A DNA stretch of 28,190 nt from an uncultured Desulfovibrio sp. (GTDB lineage Bacteria > Desulfobacterota > Desulfovibrionia > Desulfovibrionales > Desulfovibrionaceae). A program made the position numbers and the translations under genes. The stretch lies in assembly GCA_947176055.1 (NCBI GenBank), contig CAMWPE010000004.1, forward strand, positions 1 to 28,190, in the 5' to 3' direction. Under the pieces are notes generated by a model that ran no database searches, was not told where the DNA came from, and worked only from the letters and a program-made list of their open reading frames with translations. This document shows positions 1-7,247 of the stretch, piece by piece; positions within the stretch are counted from its first letter, which is position 1; each line of letters opens with the position of its first letter.

Positions 1-255
1 GCCATAATCCGCGTACCAGTCGTCAACCTCGTGGGCAAAAGTCAAAATCTCCATCCGTTCCGCGAAGGAATAAACGCTATCCTCGGAGATTATTTCTTCG
101 TCCAGCAAAATGGCGGCCATTTCGCAAGCGCGGACGCCGTCGTAATCGCATCTAGAAGAAAGAAACATATCGGCGGCTTGCGCGGCCTTTCCTTTCAAAA
201 ACCAGGGGAATTCGCGGAGGTATTCAGGAAGAGTTCTAGGATAAATATTACGCAT
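1..255 (-). CDS. Partial phage protein of unknown function, downstream of tape measure gene
   Basis: This is an open frame on the minus strand that starts at an ATG (253-255) and runs off the left edge, giving 85 codons. The start overlaps the tape measure stop (ATGCGTAA arrangement) and is preceded by AAGGAG at good spacing, so translational coupling is likely. The visible protein begins MRNIYPRTLPEYLREFPWFL, then is mostly acidic and helical, with no signal peptide or membrane segment. I do not recognise a family. Its place directly after the tape measure suggests a tail or baseplate-region protein, which is inference from phage gene order only. Unlike its neighbours, the visible part shows no frame damage. 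Confidence 0.6.
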   Translation of the reverse strand, partial: MRNIYPRTLPEYLREFPWFLKGKAAQAADMFLSSRCDYDGVRACEMAAILLDEEIISEDSVYSFAERMEILTFAHEVDDWYADYG

Positions 256-1950
256 CGCCGCGCTCCTTGCCCACGCCGGAGGCGATCAGGATGGAACGCA
301 GGCCGCCGGCGAAAAACTTAGCCGCCGCTCCGGCGATCCGCGAGGCGATACCAAATCCTCCGGCGGCGGTTGTGTCCGCGACGGTCGACGCCGTAGCCGC
401 GACATGGGCCGCCGAAAGACGCAAGAGGGCGCCGCGAAAACCGTTGAGACCTGTCCGGACAAAATTCATGACCAACCCAACGCCCACGCTCGCGGCTGTA
501 AAAGCGACGATGCCCCCGGCGGTGAGCGCGACGACTTTGGACAGCATGGGAAAACGGTTGACGGCGGCGGAAAGGACATTGGCCACGGAGGAAAGAGCGC
601 CCGCGGCGGCGCGTATGGCCGGCAAAAAGAGATTGCCGACGCTCAAGCCCACGTCCTGCCAGGCGGAGGACAGGATCAGCAGGGAGCCACGAGTGGTAGC
701 CATTTGTCTTTTCGCCACCTCCTCGCAAGTTCCCGAATAATCGGCGACAGTTTCCATCTGCTTGCGGAGGGCGTTAGTCTGGCGCCCGGCGGAGTCCACA
801 ATGGCGTTGCCATATTTATCGACATATTTATTGGCTTGATCAGCCAGCGCGATCATCCCTGCGGAGGCTTCCGTGCCAAAGACATTCTTGAAAACCGCCG
901 TTCTTTCGGCGTCGCCCATATGCGCCGTCCGGACATTCAACTCCTCGATAATATCGACCAAAGGGCGCATATTGCCCGCGGCATCCTTGGTATTCATGCC
1001 CAGCTTTGCCAGTTCGGATGCCTGGGCGCCAACTCAGATTCCAGCTTTTCCAGCTCCTCGCCTTCAAGTCCGGTGAGCTGGGCGAGCGTATCCCTGGAGG
1101 CCTTCGGCGGAGCGGCCACGCGCAACATCGCGGCCCGAAGCACAGCGCCGCCCTGGGAGGCTTTGATGCCCGCGTTCGCCATGGCGCCGGCGTAAGCCGA
1201 CGTTTCCTGTAGACTCATACCGAGGGAGGCGGCCACCGGCGCGACATATTTCATTGTCTCGCCCAGCATGGTCAGGTCTGTATTGCTGGTGGTAAAAGTC
1301 TTGGTCAAGATATCGGCGACGTCGCCAATTTTGCCAGCTTCGAGTCCGAAGGCCGTGAGAATATCGGAGGCGATATCGGCTGTCGCGCCCAGATCCGTAT
1401 TCGCGGCGGCGGCCAGATTCAGCATACCCGGCATGACGGCTATGGTCTCGTCAGTAGAAAATCCGGCCATGGCCAGATATTGCATTCCCTCCGCCGCCTG
1501 CGAGGCCGAAAACATGGTGTCGCGTCCCAGCTGGCGGGCCGTGTCCGTCAGCCTTTGCATATCCTCGTCGGAAGCGCGCGACACCGCGCCCACATTTGCG
1601 ATGGACTGCTCGAAATCTATGGACAGCTTGGCGGGCACGGCCACAGTCGCGGCGGCGGCCATGGTTCCGGAAAGACGGCTATTGAGATCGGCGCGTTGAT
1701 TGCGGAGCGCGTCGGCCTGCGCCCTATTGGCCGCCATCGCGCCCTGGACTCTTCGCGCCCGTTCCATGCGGCGAGAAAGTTGCTCGTAGGCCTCGGACAG
1801 CTGGCGAACGCTTCCGCCGGTCGTCGCGGCCCGCGCGGCTGTGTCCCGCCACAGGGCCAGTTGTCTTTGAGTCGCGGAATTGAGATTGTTGACCCGGGAT
1901 TCGGCTTGCGCGATCTGGCGAGCGAGGATTCCTGTCGCCCCGCCGGAAGC
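248..1950 (-). pseudogene. Phage tail tape measure protein (TP901 type), truncated and frameshifted
   Basis: Two consecutive open frames together read as one tape measure protein. The upstream piece (about 1945 down to 994) has the TP901-type core, including SIDFEQSIANVGAVSRASDE, the repeated QEMQYLAMAGFS-like and GMLNLAAAANTDLG-like motifs, and a Gln/Ala-rich helical start. The downstream piece (about 1025 down to 248) continues with ELAKLGMNTKDAAGNMRPL, which directly follows the core in this family, and ends in hydrophobic helices. The two pieces are in different frames; the switch lies near 1020-1030, so a small indel is present. The 5' end is missing: it joins out of frame to the protease/scaffold gene near 1940-1956. 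The whole is short for a tape measure. It would set tail length and be ejected at infection if intact; here it is almost certainly non-functional. Confidence 0.85.
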
Positions 1951-4144
1951 CGGCGGCCTTGTCATAATCGCGGCGATTGATTCCGCATTGCTCCAGAGCG
2001 TAGCCGTAAACTTCGGTCGCGCTGTCAAAGGCGAGCATATCCAGGTCCCCGACCAACGGGCGAACGTCGCGAATGGCCGTCGCGATTTTTCGCATATTAT
2101 CCTGCGCGGCGGCCACGGCCCGCGCCTGAATTACGGCGGCGTCGGTCGCCATGAGCGGGCGAGGGTTTTTCGCGCGGGGACGAAGAGCGCGATCCTGCGC
2201 GGCTATCTCGACCGCGCCGTCGGGAGCAAAGAGCGCGAGCAAGCTGGCCTCGAGCGGCTTGCGCTGTTCGGCGGTTAAGTTCGGCACTTTGTCCAGAATT
2301 GCGGCGATCGCGCCGGACTTGTCGGAATCAGCCGCTTTTTTCTCTCCGGAGGCGTCGGGAGCGTCTTTCTTTTCGCCGCCTTTCGGCTCGCGCCCGACGG
2401 ATTCGCCGTATTTTACGCCTTCGGCGAAGGCGCGGCTTTCCTGCGGGTTTTCGGAGTCCACGCCGCAAGCGTCCATGGCCTTTTTCATGCCGTTGGCCTC
2501 GTGCTCGCGGTCGAGCTTTTCGCGCTCGGCGGGATCCCTTTCAAGGGATTCGCCATACTTTACACCCTCGGCGAAGGCGGCCGACAGTTCGGGATCGTCG
2601 GCGTCGATCCCGCATTTATCCATCGCCTTTTTTGTCTCCTCGTCCATGGCGGTTTTCTTTTCCGCTTCGGAGTCGCCGGTAGCTTTGGAATAGGCGAGGC
2701 CGCCCAGCGCGTCGGTGAGCTTTTTCAGCTCTTCGGGATCGAGCTTGCCCGCGACTTCGCCGACGATCTTGCGGATCTCCTTGGCCTTGTCCTCGTCCTC
2801 GGTAATGTCGACAATTTCGCCGGTCTGGGGATCGACCTTGTGAAGGTCAATGATCGCCTGAGCGAGGTCGACCTCCTCGCGCTCGATGTCCGGATTCGCG
2901 TCCTTCGCGCCTTTGAACCAATTTTTCAACTTACGCATAAATCCTCCTGTATTGGACTTTTGTTTTGCGTCGTTGGCGGTTGCCGCCGGGGATTCATCCG
3001 CGAAACGGATGTTGACAACTTCGTATTGGGGAGCTATTTCTCTTTCATAAGAATCCCCTGCTGGGCCGGGAATTTGCTTCCGGTTACTAGCTTGGGATTC
3101 TTTCCCTCTTTTGCCATCAAGAAAAAGATCATAATATAAGTTCCCATTCTCATCTTTTCCTATTAATACCTCAACATCTCTAGATTTACCTTTTAAATTA
3201 ATATTATTTTTTATTGGAATAAAACTTGTAATTCCATCTTTGCGAGGGTGCTTAAGAGACTCTTCTTCACCCAATTTTCCAGTTTTTAGTATGTCTGGCA
3301 AAAATGGAATAATTAGAAGTTTATCAGGATCCGCGCTAAATGCGATTGTTTCTTTCCGTCCCTTTCCAGTAAATTTAATTTCGCCTATATCTCTATGAAA
3401 AGTATTTTTTCCTTGAAAATTAGCTTTATAATACTCAACCGCTTTTTTCCGGAGTTCTTTAATATCGCTATATGCGCCTAACTCATCGCCATTAATCTTA
3501 ATTTCTTGTCCCAAATTCCCCTTTGTAATTTCCCCGCTCTCGGTATCCAGCTCGTATTTCTTGCCGTTTTCGGCTGTGCGCCACTCCCGGTCTTCCTTTC
3601 CGTCAAGAGCCGCGTCGGCCACCAGCACGTCCGGCCCCGCGCGACCCTCCTCCACAAGCGCGACGTGGTTGCCCCGGATATTCCGCATAACAAAGTCGTA
3701 ATCGACGCCCTCGTATGCGCCGGGAGTGAAGTCGGGAACATACCGATAGGCGCAGGACAGCTCGCGGAAAGAGCCGTCGTTTATGGCGTCAATGGCCTGT
3801 TTGTTCCAGACAGTGAGGGAGGCGTCGACATAGGGATTGGCCCACGCCGCCTTGCCCACCGCCCCGACGCGCGTCCGGATCTCAGGATCGTCCGCGCTGT
3901 CCGGATGGTGTTCAATGTGGAGAGGCAATCCTTCCCAGGTGGAAACGGACTTTTGCAACTCGCGAGGATCGCGCAAGCCGTAATAAATTTTTTCGGGATC
4001 GAGCTTCAATTCGCGCCAGCCCGGTATCTCGCGACCGTAATAGGGATTGACCGTCGCCTTCGTGATGTGCGAGCTCGCGACGCGCATAAAGCCGTTGTCG
4101 TCGTAACTGCGGACGCTGGGCGTCGCGTCAAAAGCAAGGCGCAT
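1724..4144 (-). CDS. Phage DUF2213-type prohead protease/scaffold with inserted LPD3/BECR-like domain; C-terminus replaced by deletion
   Basis: Residues 1 to about 175 match the DUF2213 phage head protein (protease/scaffold gene beside portal genes). Visible signatures are GREIPGWRELKLDPEKIYYGLRDP, a Glu-His-His segment (LHIEHHPDSADD) and FRELSCAYRY. Residues about 185-385 are an inserted domain homologous to the tail of the portal fragment (5127-5830), more AT-rich than its surroundings. From residue 403 the sequence resumes with MRKLKNWFKGAKDANPD, an acidic Lys/Glu-rich scaffold-like region. This region has two tandem copies of a unit containing AFAEGVKYGES. The family-like C-terminus ends near residue 725 (DSATEVYGYALEQCG). 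The last about 75 codons are tape measure DNA read in the wrong frame, the result of a deletion. The start overlaps the upstream 75-codon gene's stop (ATGA). The extent of remaining function is unknown. Confidence 0.8.
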   Translation of the reverse strand: MRLAFDATPSVRSYDDNGFMRVASSHITKATVNPYYGREIPGWRELKLDPEKIYYGLRDPRELQKSVSTWEGLPLHIEHHPDSADDPEIRTRVGAVGKAAWANPYVDASLTVWNKQAIDAINDGSFRELSCAYRYVPDFTPGAYEGVDYDFVMRNIRGNHVALVEEGRAGPDVLVADAALDGKEDREWRTAENGKKYELDTESGEITKGNLGQEIKINGDELGAYSDIKELRKKAVEYYKANFQGKNTFHRDIGEIKFTGKGRKETIAFSADPDKLLIIPFLPDILKTGKLGEEESLKHPRKDGITSFIPIKNNINLKGKSRDVEVLIGKDENGNLYYDLFLDGKRGKESQASNRKQIPGPAGDSYEREIAPQYEVVNIRFADESPAATANDAKQKSNTGGFMRKLKNWFKGAKDANPDIEREEVDLAQAIIDLHKVDPQTGEIVDITEDEDKAKEIRKIVGEVAGKLDPEELKKLTDALGGLAYSKATGDSEAEKKTAMDEETKKAMDKCGIDADDPELSAAFAEGVKYGESLERDPAEREKLDREHEANGMKKAMDACGVDSENPQESRAFAEGVKYGESVGREPKGGEKKDAPDASGEKKAADSDKSGAIAAILDKVPNLTAEQRKPLEASLLALFAPDGAVEIAAQDRALRPRAKNPRPLMATDAAVIQARAVAAAQDNMRKIATAIRDVRPLVGDLDMLAFDSATEVYGYALEQCGINRRDYDKAAGFRRGDRNPRSPDRASRIPGQQSQFRDSKTTGPVAGHSRAGRDDRRKRSPAVRGLRATFSPHGTGAKSPGRDGGQ
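2936..2948 (-). promoter_or_regulatory. Internal Shine-Dalgarno and ATG inside the protease/scaffold gene
   Basis: On the minus strand the sequence reads AGGAGG, four bases, then ATG (start at 2938), in frame with the large protease ORF as residue 403. The product would begin MRKLKNWFK and contain only the acidic scaffold-like part. Nested scaffold starts inside head protease genes are known in lambda (C/Nu3) and Mu (I/Z). That this one is used is inference. The alternative is that it marks the original start of a separate gene joined to the inserted domain. Confidence 0.5.
2990..3605 (-). other. Inserted LPD3/BECR-like domain, copy 1
   Basis: This segment encodes about 200 residues inserted in the protease/scaffold protein. 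Landmarks shared with copy 2 (5127-5830) are: AENGKKY near its start, a GxIxxGNLGQ turn, a Tyr-rich helix ending in QGK, an I(K/N)FTG strand, an IPFLPDIL-like helix and GEE. The shared end is YEVVN(I/L)RFADE. The pattern resembles the Large Polyvalent protein-associated Domain 3 and barnase-EndoU-ColicinE5/D-RelE-like nuclease domains attached to phage structural proteins. I cannot identify catalytic residues with confidence. The DNA from about 3100 to 3500 is clearly AT-richer than both flanks, pointing to a separate origin. Confidence 0.55.
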
Positions 4145-4371
4145 CAGATTTTCTCTCCGTTTTTGTCCATGACAGCAGTCAGTTTTGCATTGGCGAACCT
4201 TGCCCTTGTTTCGGCTATGACATAGAGTCTAGCGAGCGCGATAATGGCGACGTCGCGCGGCATAAGACTAGCCTGGGCGGCTATGCGGTCTGGCGCTTCC
4301 GTAGTTTCGCAACTCTTTCCAAGCTCATAGAGGATGTCCATCGCGTCGGGGATAGAGATCTCTTTGCACAT
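4144..4371 (-). CDS. Small phage protein, unknown function (75 aa)
   Basis: A 75-codon frame begins at ATG 4369-4371, with GGAGG nine bases upstream supplied by the palindrome at 4381-4390. Its stop overlaps the start codon of the DUF2213 gene, so the two are probably translationally coupled. The protein is mainly helical (starts MCKEISIPDAMDILYELGKS) with no membrane segment or recognisable motif. I do not recognise the family. It occupies the slot between portal and protease genes, where small head-region accessory proteins often lie. It appears intact. Confidence 0.55.
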   Translation of the reverse strand: MCKEISIPDAMDILYELGKSCETTEAPDRIAAQASLMPRDVAIIALARLYVIAETRARFANAKLTAVMDKNGEKI

Positions 4372-4380
4372 GATTAAAAG

Positions 4381-4390
4381 CCTCCGGAGG
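4381..4390. promoter_or_regulatory. Palindromic Shine-Dalgarno serving both strands
   Basis: The palindrome CCTCCGGAGG places GGAGG on each strand. On the plus strand it sits four bases before the DUF4145 ATG (4395); on the minus strand it sits nine bases before the 75-codon gene's ATG (4371). Both spacings are usable. The two start codons are only 23 bp apart, so no room exists for separate 5' leaders. Confidence 0.6.
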
Positions 4391-4394
4391 TCGT

Positions 4395-5105
4395 ATGCTT
4401 CATATCCCAGGAGTCTGCCCGCATTGCGCGAGGGAATGCGGCTTTGATATTCTTTGCGCGGATTATTACTCGTCGCAAAAGACGATCGCGGAGCTTCGCA
4501 AAAATCAGTGGTCTTGCCCTGTGTTTGGAATGGAAGAGTCTAAAAATATGGCTACTGTTTACTGCGGCGGAGTGTGCGCCGAATGCCATAAACCCGTCAT
4601 GCTTTGTCTTGAAGTTGATAACGCCAATCTTAAACATCTGCGCGAATGCGTCCGCGATCCTGAAAAGCGATACAATGGGAATACTCCCAAAATCGCGTCC
4701 ATGGCTCCGCCGCCGCGTCAAGCCTGGACGCATCCGTCCCTGCCGCCGGAAGTTGGCAGAGCGTTTTCCGATTTGCAACGTATGGTCTGGAGCGAAACAA
4801 CCCCCGCGTTTATCCTTATTGGCGCCAGAACCGTTTTGGAGAAAGTCTGTTCCGAACTTGGGGCCAATGGCAAAACGCTTTTTGAACGCGTAAAGGATTT
4901 GCGGGAGAAAGGCATTCTTGCCGGCGTCCTGTATGAGTGGGCGAGCGAAATTCGTCGCTGGGGAAACGCCGGGACGCATAATTTTGAAGGCAGTAAGGAA
5001 GACGCCGAAGACTTGACCGAATTTACAAAATTGCTGTTGCAATATGCCTTCGAGCTCCCAGCGCGCGTAAAAGAGGCGCGGGAAAAACGGAAAGTCAGCG
5101 GATAA
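4395..5105 (+). CDS. DUF4145 domain protein with N-terminal zinc-ribbon-like cysteines
   Basis: This is an intact 236-residue cytosolic protein. The N-terminus carries CxxC pairs at Cys8/Cys11 and Cys61/Cys64 with further cysteines at 15, 21, 41 and 57, suggesting a zinc ribbon. The C-terminal half (about 115-225) matches DUF4145. It has a helical core with LIGARTVLEKVCSELG, then KTLFERVKDLREKGIL, and the family-typical RRWGNAGTHN motif followed by a long acidic helix. DUF4145 proteins occur alone or fused to restriction and nuclease modules and are common in mobile DNA; their biochemical role is unsettled. The gene runs against the surrounding prophage genes, uses the GGAGG at 4386-4390, and ends 21 bp before the convergent portal remnant. 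That places it as a moron-like cargo gene; a defence role is inference. Confidence 0.8.
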   Translation: MLHIPGVCPHCARECGFDILCADYYSSQKTIAELRKNQWSCPVFGMEESKNMATVYCGGVCAECHKPVMLCLEVDNANLKHLRECVRDPEKRYNGNTPKIASMAPPPRQAWTHPSLPPEVGRAFSDLQRMVWSETTPAFILIGARTVLEKVCSELGANGKTLFERVKDLREKGILAGVLYEWASEIRRWGNAGTHNFEGSKEDAEDLTEFTKLLLQYAFELPARVKEAREKRKVSG

Positions 5106-5126
5106 AAGCGTTTTTATTTCCATTTC

Positions 5127-6286
5127 CTACCAATTCGCCTCCTCGTCCGCGAATCGGAGGTTGACAACTTCGTAGAGAGGGCTTATATTTGATTTATCAA
5201 GAGAATCCTTCGCAGGTCTCAGGCTCGACCCTGAATCACTTGCGGAGGATTCTCTTTTTCTATCCTCGTAATTTTTAGTTCCTTCTCTCGTTAAATTATA
5301 CACTAGGTGTTTAGGCTGATTTGCGTCCGGATTATTTTTTTCAGCCACATCCACAATACACTCTTTTTTTCCCTGACTTGTTTCTATAACTTTAGTAAAA
5401 GTATGAAAGCATTTCACATCAGGGTGATCATGGGCAGGAATTTCTTCGCCATACGTCCCAGAGCTTATTATTTCAGGCAAATAAGGTATCAATTCAGTCT
5501 TTACGGGATCGTTTTTCATGCCCCGCTTCAATTCCTGCCAGCTCCTGCCCGTAAATGTCGCATTAATTGGGCCATCCGGAGTCATTGCCTCCACATGCCG
5601 TCCCTGTAATTTCTCCCTGAAATACTTATGCGCGGCTTTCCGATGATCCCCGTCACATTCTACTAGCAATTCCTGATAACGGGCAGTATCCGGCGCGGTT
5701 GTTTCTACCTCCCGCGACTGATAAGGCTCGCCTGATTTCTTTTGTCCGACATTGCCCGCATCGATTTGTCCGTCCGTGTAATGAAATTTTTTGCCATTTC
5801 TTGCGGTCGCCCAGCCTTCTTCCGCGTCCCTGGCCATGAGATACGCGTCGTAAACCGCGCCCCCCTTGTCCACGTCGTCCAGATCGGAGCCGGAGCCATC
5901 AGCCGGATCGCCCTCGTCGGAATTTCCCCCGGTTCGATAAACGCGAATCCGCTGGTAGCGTCGGTCGCTATTGCCTTGCGGGCCTCTTCAGCACTAATCA
6001 CGCCCCTGTCCAGATAGACGGCGATTGTGTCGGCCTTTGTTTTCTGTTGTATCGCGAGCGCGGAGCGATCTTCCTCGCCCAGAGGCTCAAACTCGAAGGT
6101 CGCCTTCGTATCCAGATTGCCGAAAGTCTGAAGTTGGATACATTTCAGGGCTTTTTCAATCCCGGCGCGAAACACCTTTTCCTGCTGGCTCCGGATATGA
6201 TCGTAATAGTTGCGGATGTCGCTCTCGCCCGCGGCGTTGTCCAGTTTTTGACCAAATGTCTCGACCGCCTTATCTCTATTGTTTCT
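5127..6286 (-). pseudogene. Phage portal protein (DUF1073 type) C-terminal remnant fused to LPD3/BECR-like domain
   Basis: The minus strand from about 6286 to 5705 encodes the C-terminal part of a DUF1073-type portal. It includes ESDIRNYYDHIRSQQEKVFR and, near the end, KADTIAVYLDRGVISAEEARK. The N-terminal portal body is absent; homology stops around 6262-6286, where an in-frame TAA lies upstream (6287-6289). The frame then breaks at a run of five C (5926-5930 on the plus strand); restoring one G on the coding strand rejoins FIEPGG to an acidic linker and the second domain. That domain (about 5850-5127) is the second copy of the LPD3/BECR-like module and ends YEVVNLRFADEEANW. An intact portal would form the dodecameric DNA entry ring. 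This copy is dead as a portal; independent expression of the tail domain cannot be excluded. Confidence 0.8.
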
Positions 6287-6300
6287 TTAAAATTAATCGG

Positions 6301-6348
6301 CGCGCTTTTCGCTCAACCAGCCGGAATAGAGTTTGACGGAAAAGCGCG
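6301..6348. repeat. 10-bp perfect inverted repeat at the prophage remnant edge
   Basis: CGCGCTTTTC (6301-6310) and GAAAAGCGCG (6339-6348) are perfect complements separated by 28 bases. After a two-base internal loop the stem continues for four more pairs (6313-6316 with 6333-6336). It lies about 15-40 bp outside the point where portal homology stops. No T-run follows the stem, so it is not a typical terminator. It could be a remnant of a mobile-element end or a recombination-associated palindrome. Confidence 0.5.
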
Positions 6349-6524
6349 AAAACGGTTAAATTTAGTTTTATGATCATTATATTTGCTATATACGATCTCG
6401 CGTTGCGGACTACCCTTGAGAATAAACGCGCCGCGTTGCTCGGCCAGGCTCGTCGCCCAATTATATGGAGGCTGATGCGCAAAATAGTCTAGTTTATTTC
6501 CGCGAATTTAGAGGATCTTTTCCA

Positions 6525-7087
6525 ATGCCGGCAAAAGCGTCTACCCCGCGTATCGCGTCTCCCGGCGGTTATCCCAATCTTGGCCTTTCGCTTTGTGCGG
6601 GCAAAAACGCTCCCCGGGCCATGAATGATCCCGTAGGGCGGGATCTTAACGAGGATTTAATCGTAGTCAAAAACTGGGGAGCCTCGCTGGTGTTTACCCT
6701 CCTGGAAGATTTCGAGCTTGAACTTCTTCGCGTTAAGGATTTGGGAAAAGCGGTCGGGGCTATGGGCATGGAATGGAGGCATTGACGAGTTATGGACGGA
6801 TCCCCGCTAACGCTCCGGAAAAACACTGTCGCGCGGCAATGGGATGGGAAAATTCTGGAATTTATAGAAAGACTCGATAATGGCAAAAAATTTTCATACA
6901 TTGCCGAGGTGGTCTGGGCCGAACAGGAACTTTCGCGGTCAGCTTTCTAATCGGAAAAGGCCTCGCCCCTGAAGATTCCATAAATCTTATCAGGCTCGCC
7001 CGGCCCGGAGCCATTGAAACTCCGGAGCAGGAGCAATATCCGCTTCATAGAGAATGGCAAAAAGTTAAAATTTCAAAAATTTTATAG
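6525..7087 (+). pseudogene. CDKN3-like dual-specificity/tyrosine phosphatase, interrupted
   Basis: The start ATG at 6525 follows GAGGA nine bases upstream. The first 87 codons read like a bacterial CDKN3-type phosphatase: GRDLNEDLIVVKNWGASLVF, then TLLEDFELELL and MGMEWRH. An in-frame TGA (6783-6785) replaces the residue expected next (family consensus HLP); the same frame then continues with VMDGSPL and KILEFIERLDNGKK. At 6891-6894 a run of four T, where five would keep frame, causes a shift. The shifted frame carries the catalytic loop HCRGGLGRTG (Cys codon 6902-6904) and the C-terminal ARPGAIETPEQEQY, ending at TAG 7085-7087. The family removes phosphate from Tyr/Thr residues. This copy needs two repairs, so it is very likely a pseudogene. 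Confidence 0.85.
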
Positions 7088-7210
7088 CGACGTTCCGCGA
7101 GAGCGCGCCCTGATGCCGGCGACGTTTTCGAAGCAAAAACCCGGCGGTCATCCATAAACACCGAAGATCGCGGATTATTCCGTCGGCGGGAGCTTTAGCT
7201 GTCAAAAGAA

Positions 7211-7216
7211 TATAAT
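7211..7216 (+). promoter_or_regulatory. Possible -10 element for the Z1 gene
   Basis: TATAAT lies 31 bp upstream of the Z1 start codon in a locally AT-rich patch. No convincing -35 is present at 16-18 bp upstream, so this is a weak call. The ribosome binding site (AGGCAGG, 7234-7240) is also weak. Confidence 0.3.
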
Positions 7217-7247
7217 CGTAAAATTAATTAAAAAGGCAGGCCGGCAT

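Noticed and set aside
2501..3139. 212-codon plus-strand frame
   Set aside because: It is the antisense of the protease/scaffold gene; its hydrophobic composition comes from the complementary Lys/Glu-rich codons.
3506..4225. 239-codon plus-strand frame
   Set aside because: Antisense of the DUF2213 coding region, which has a clear family match, ribosome site and overlap with the upstream gene.
6276..6482. 68-codon minus-strand frame between portal remnant and phosphatase
   Set aside because: No ribosome site, basic and unstructured composition, and it spans the inverted repeat; likely chance.
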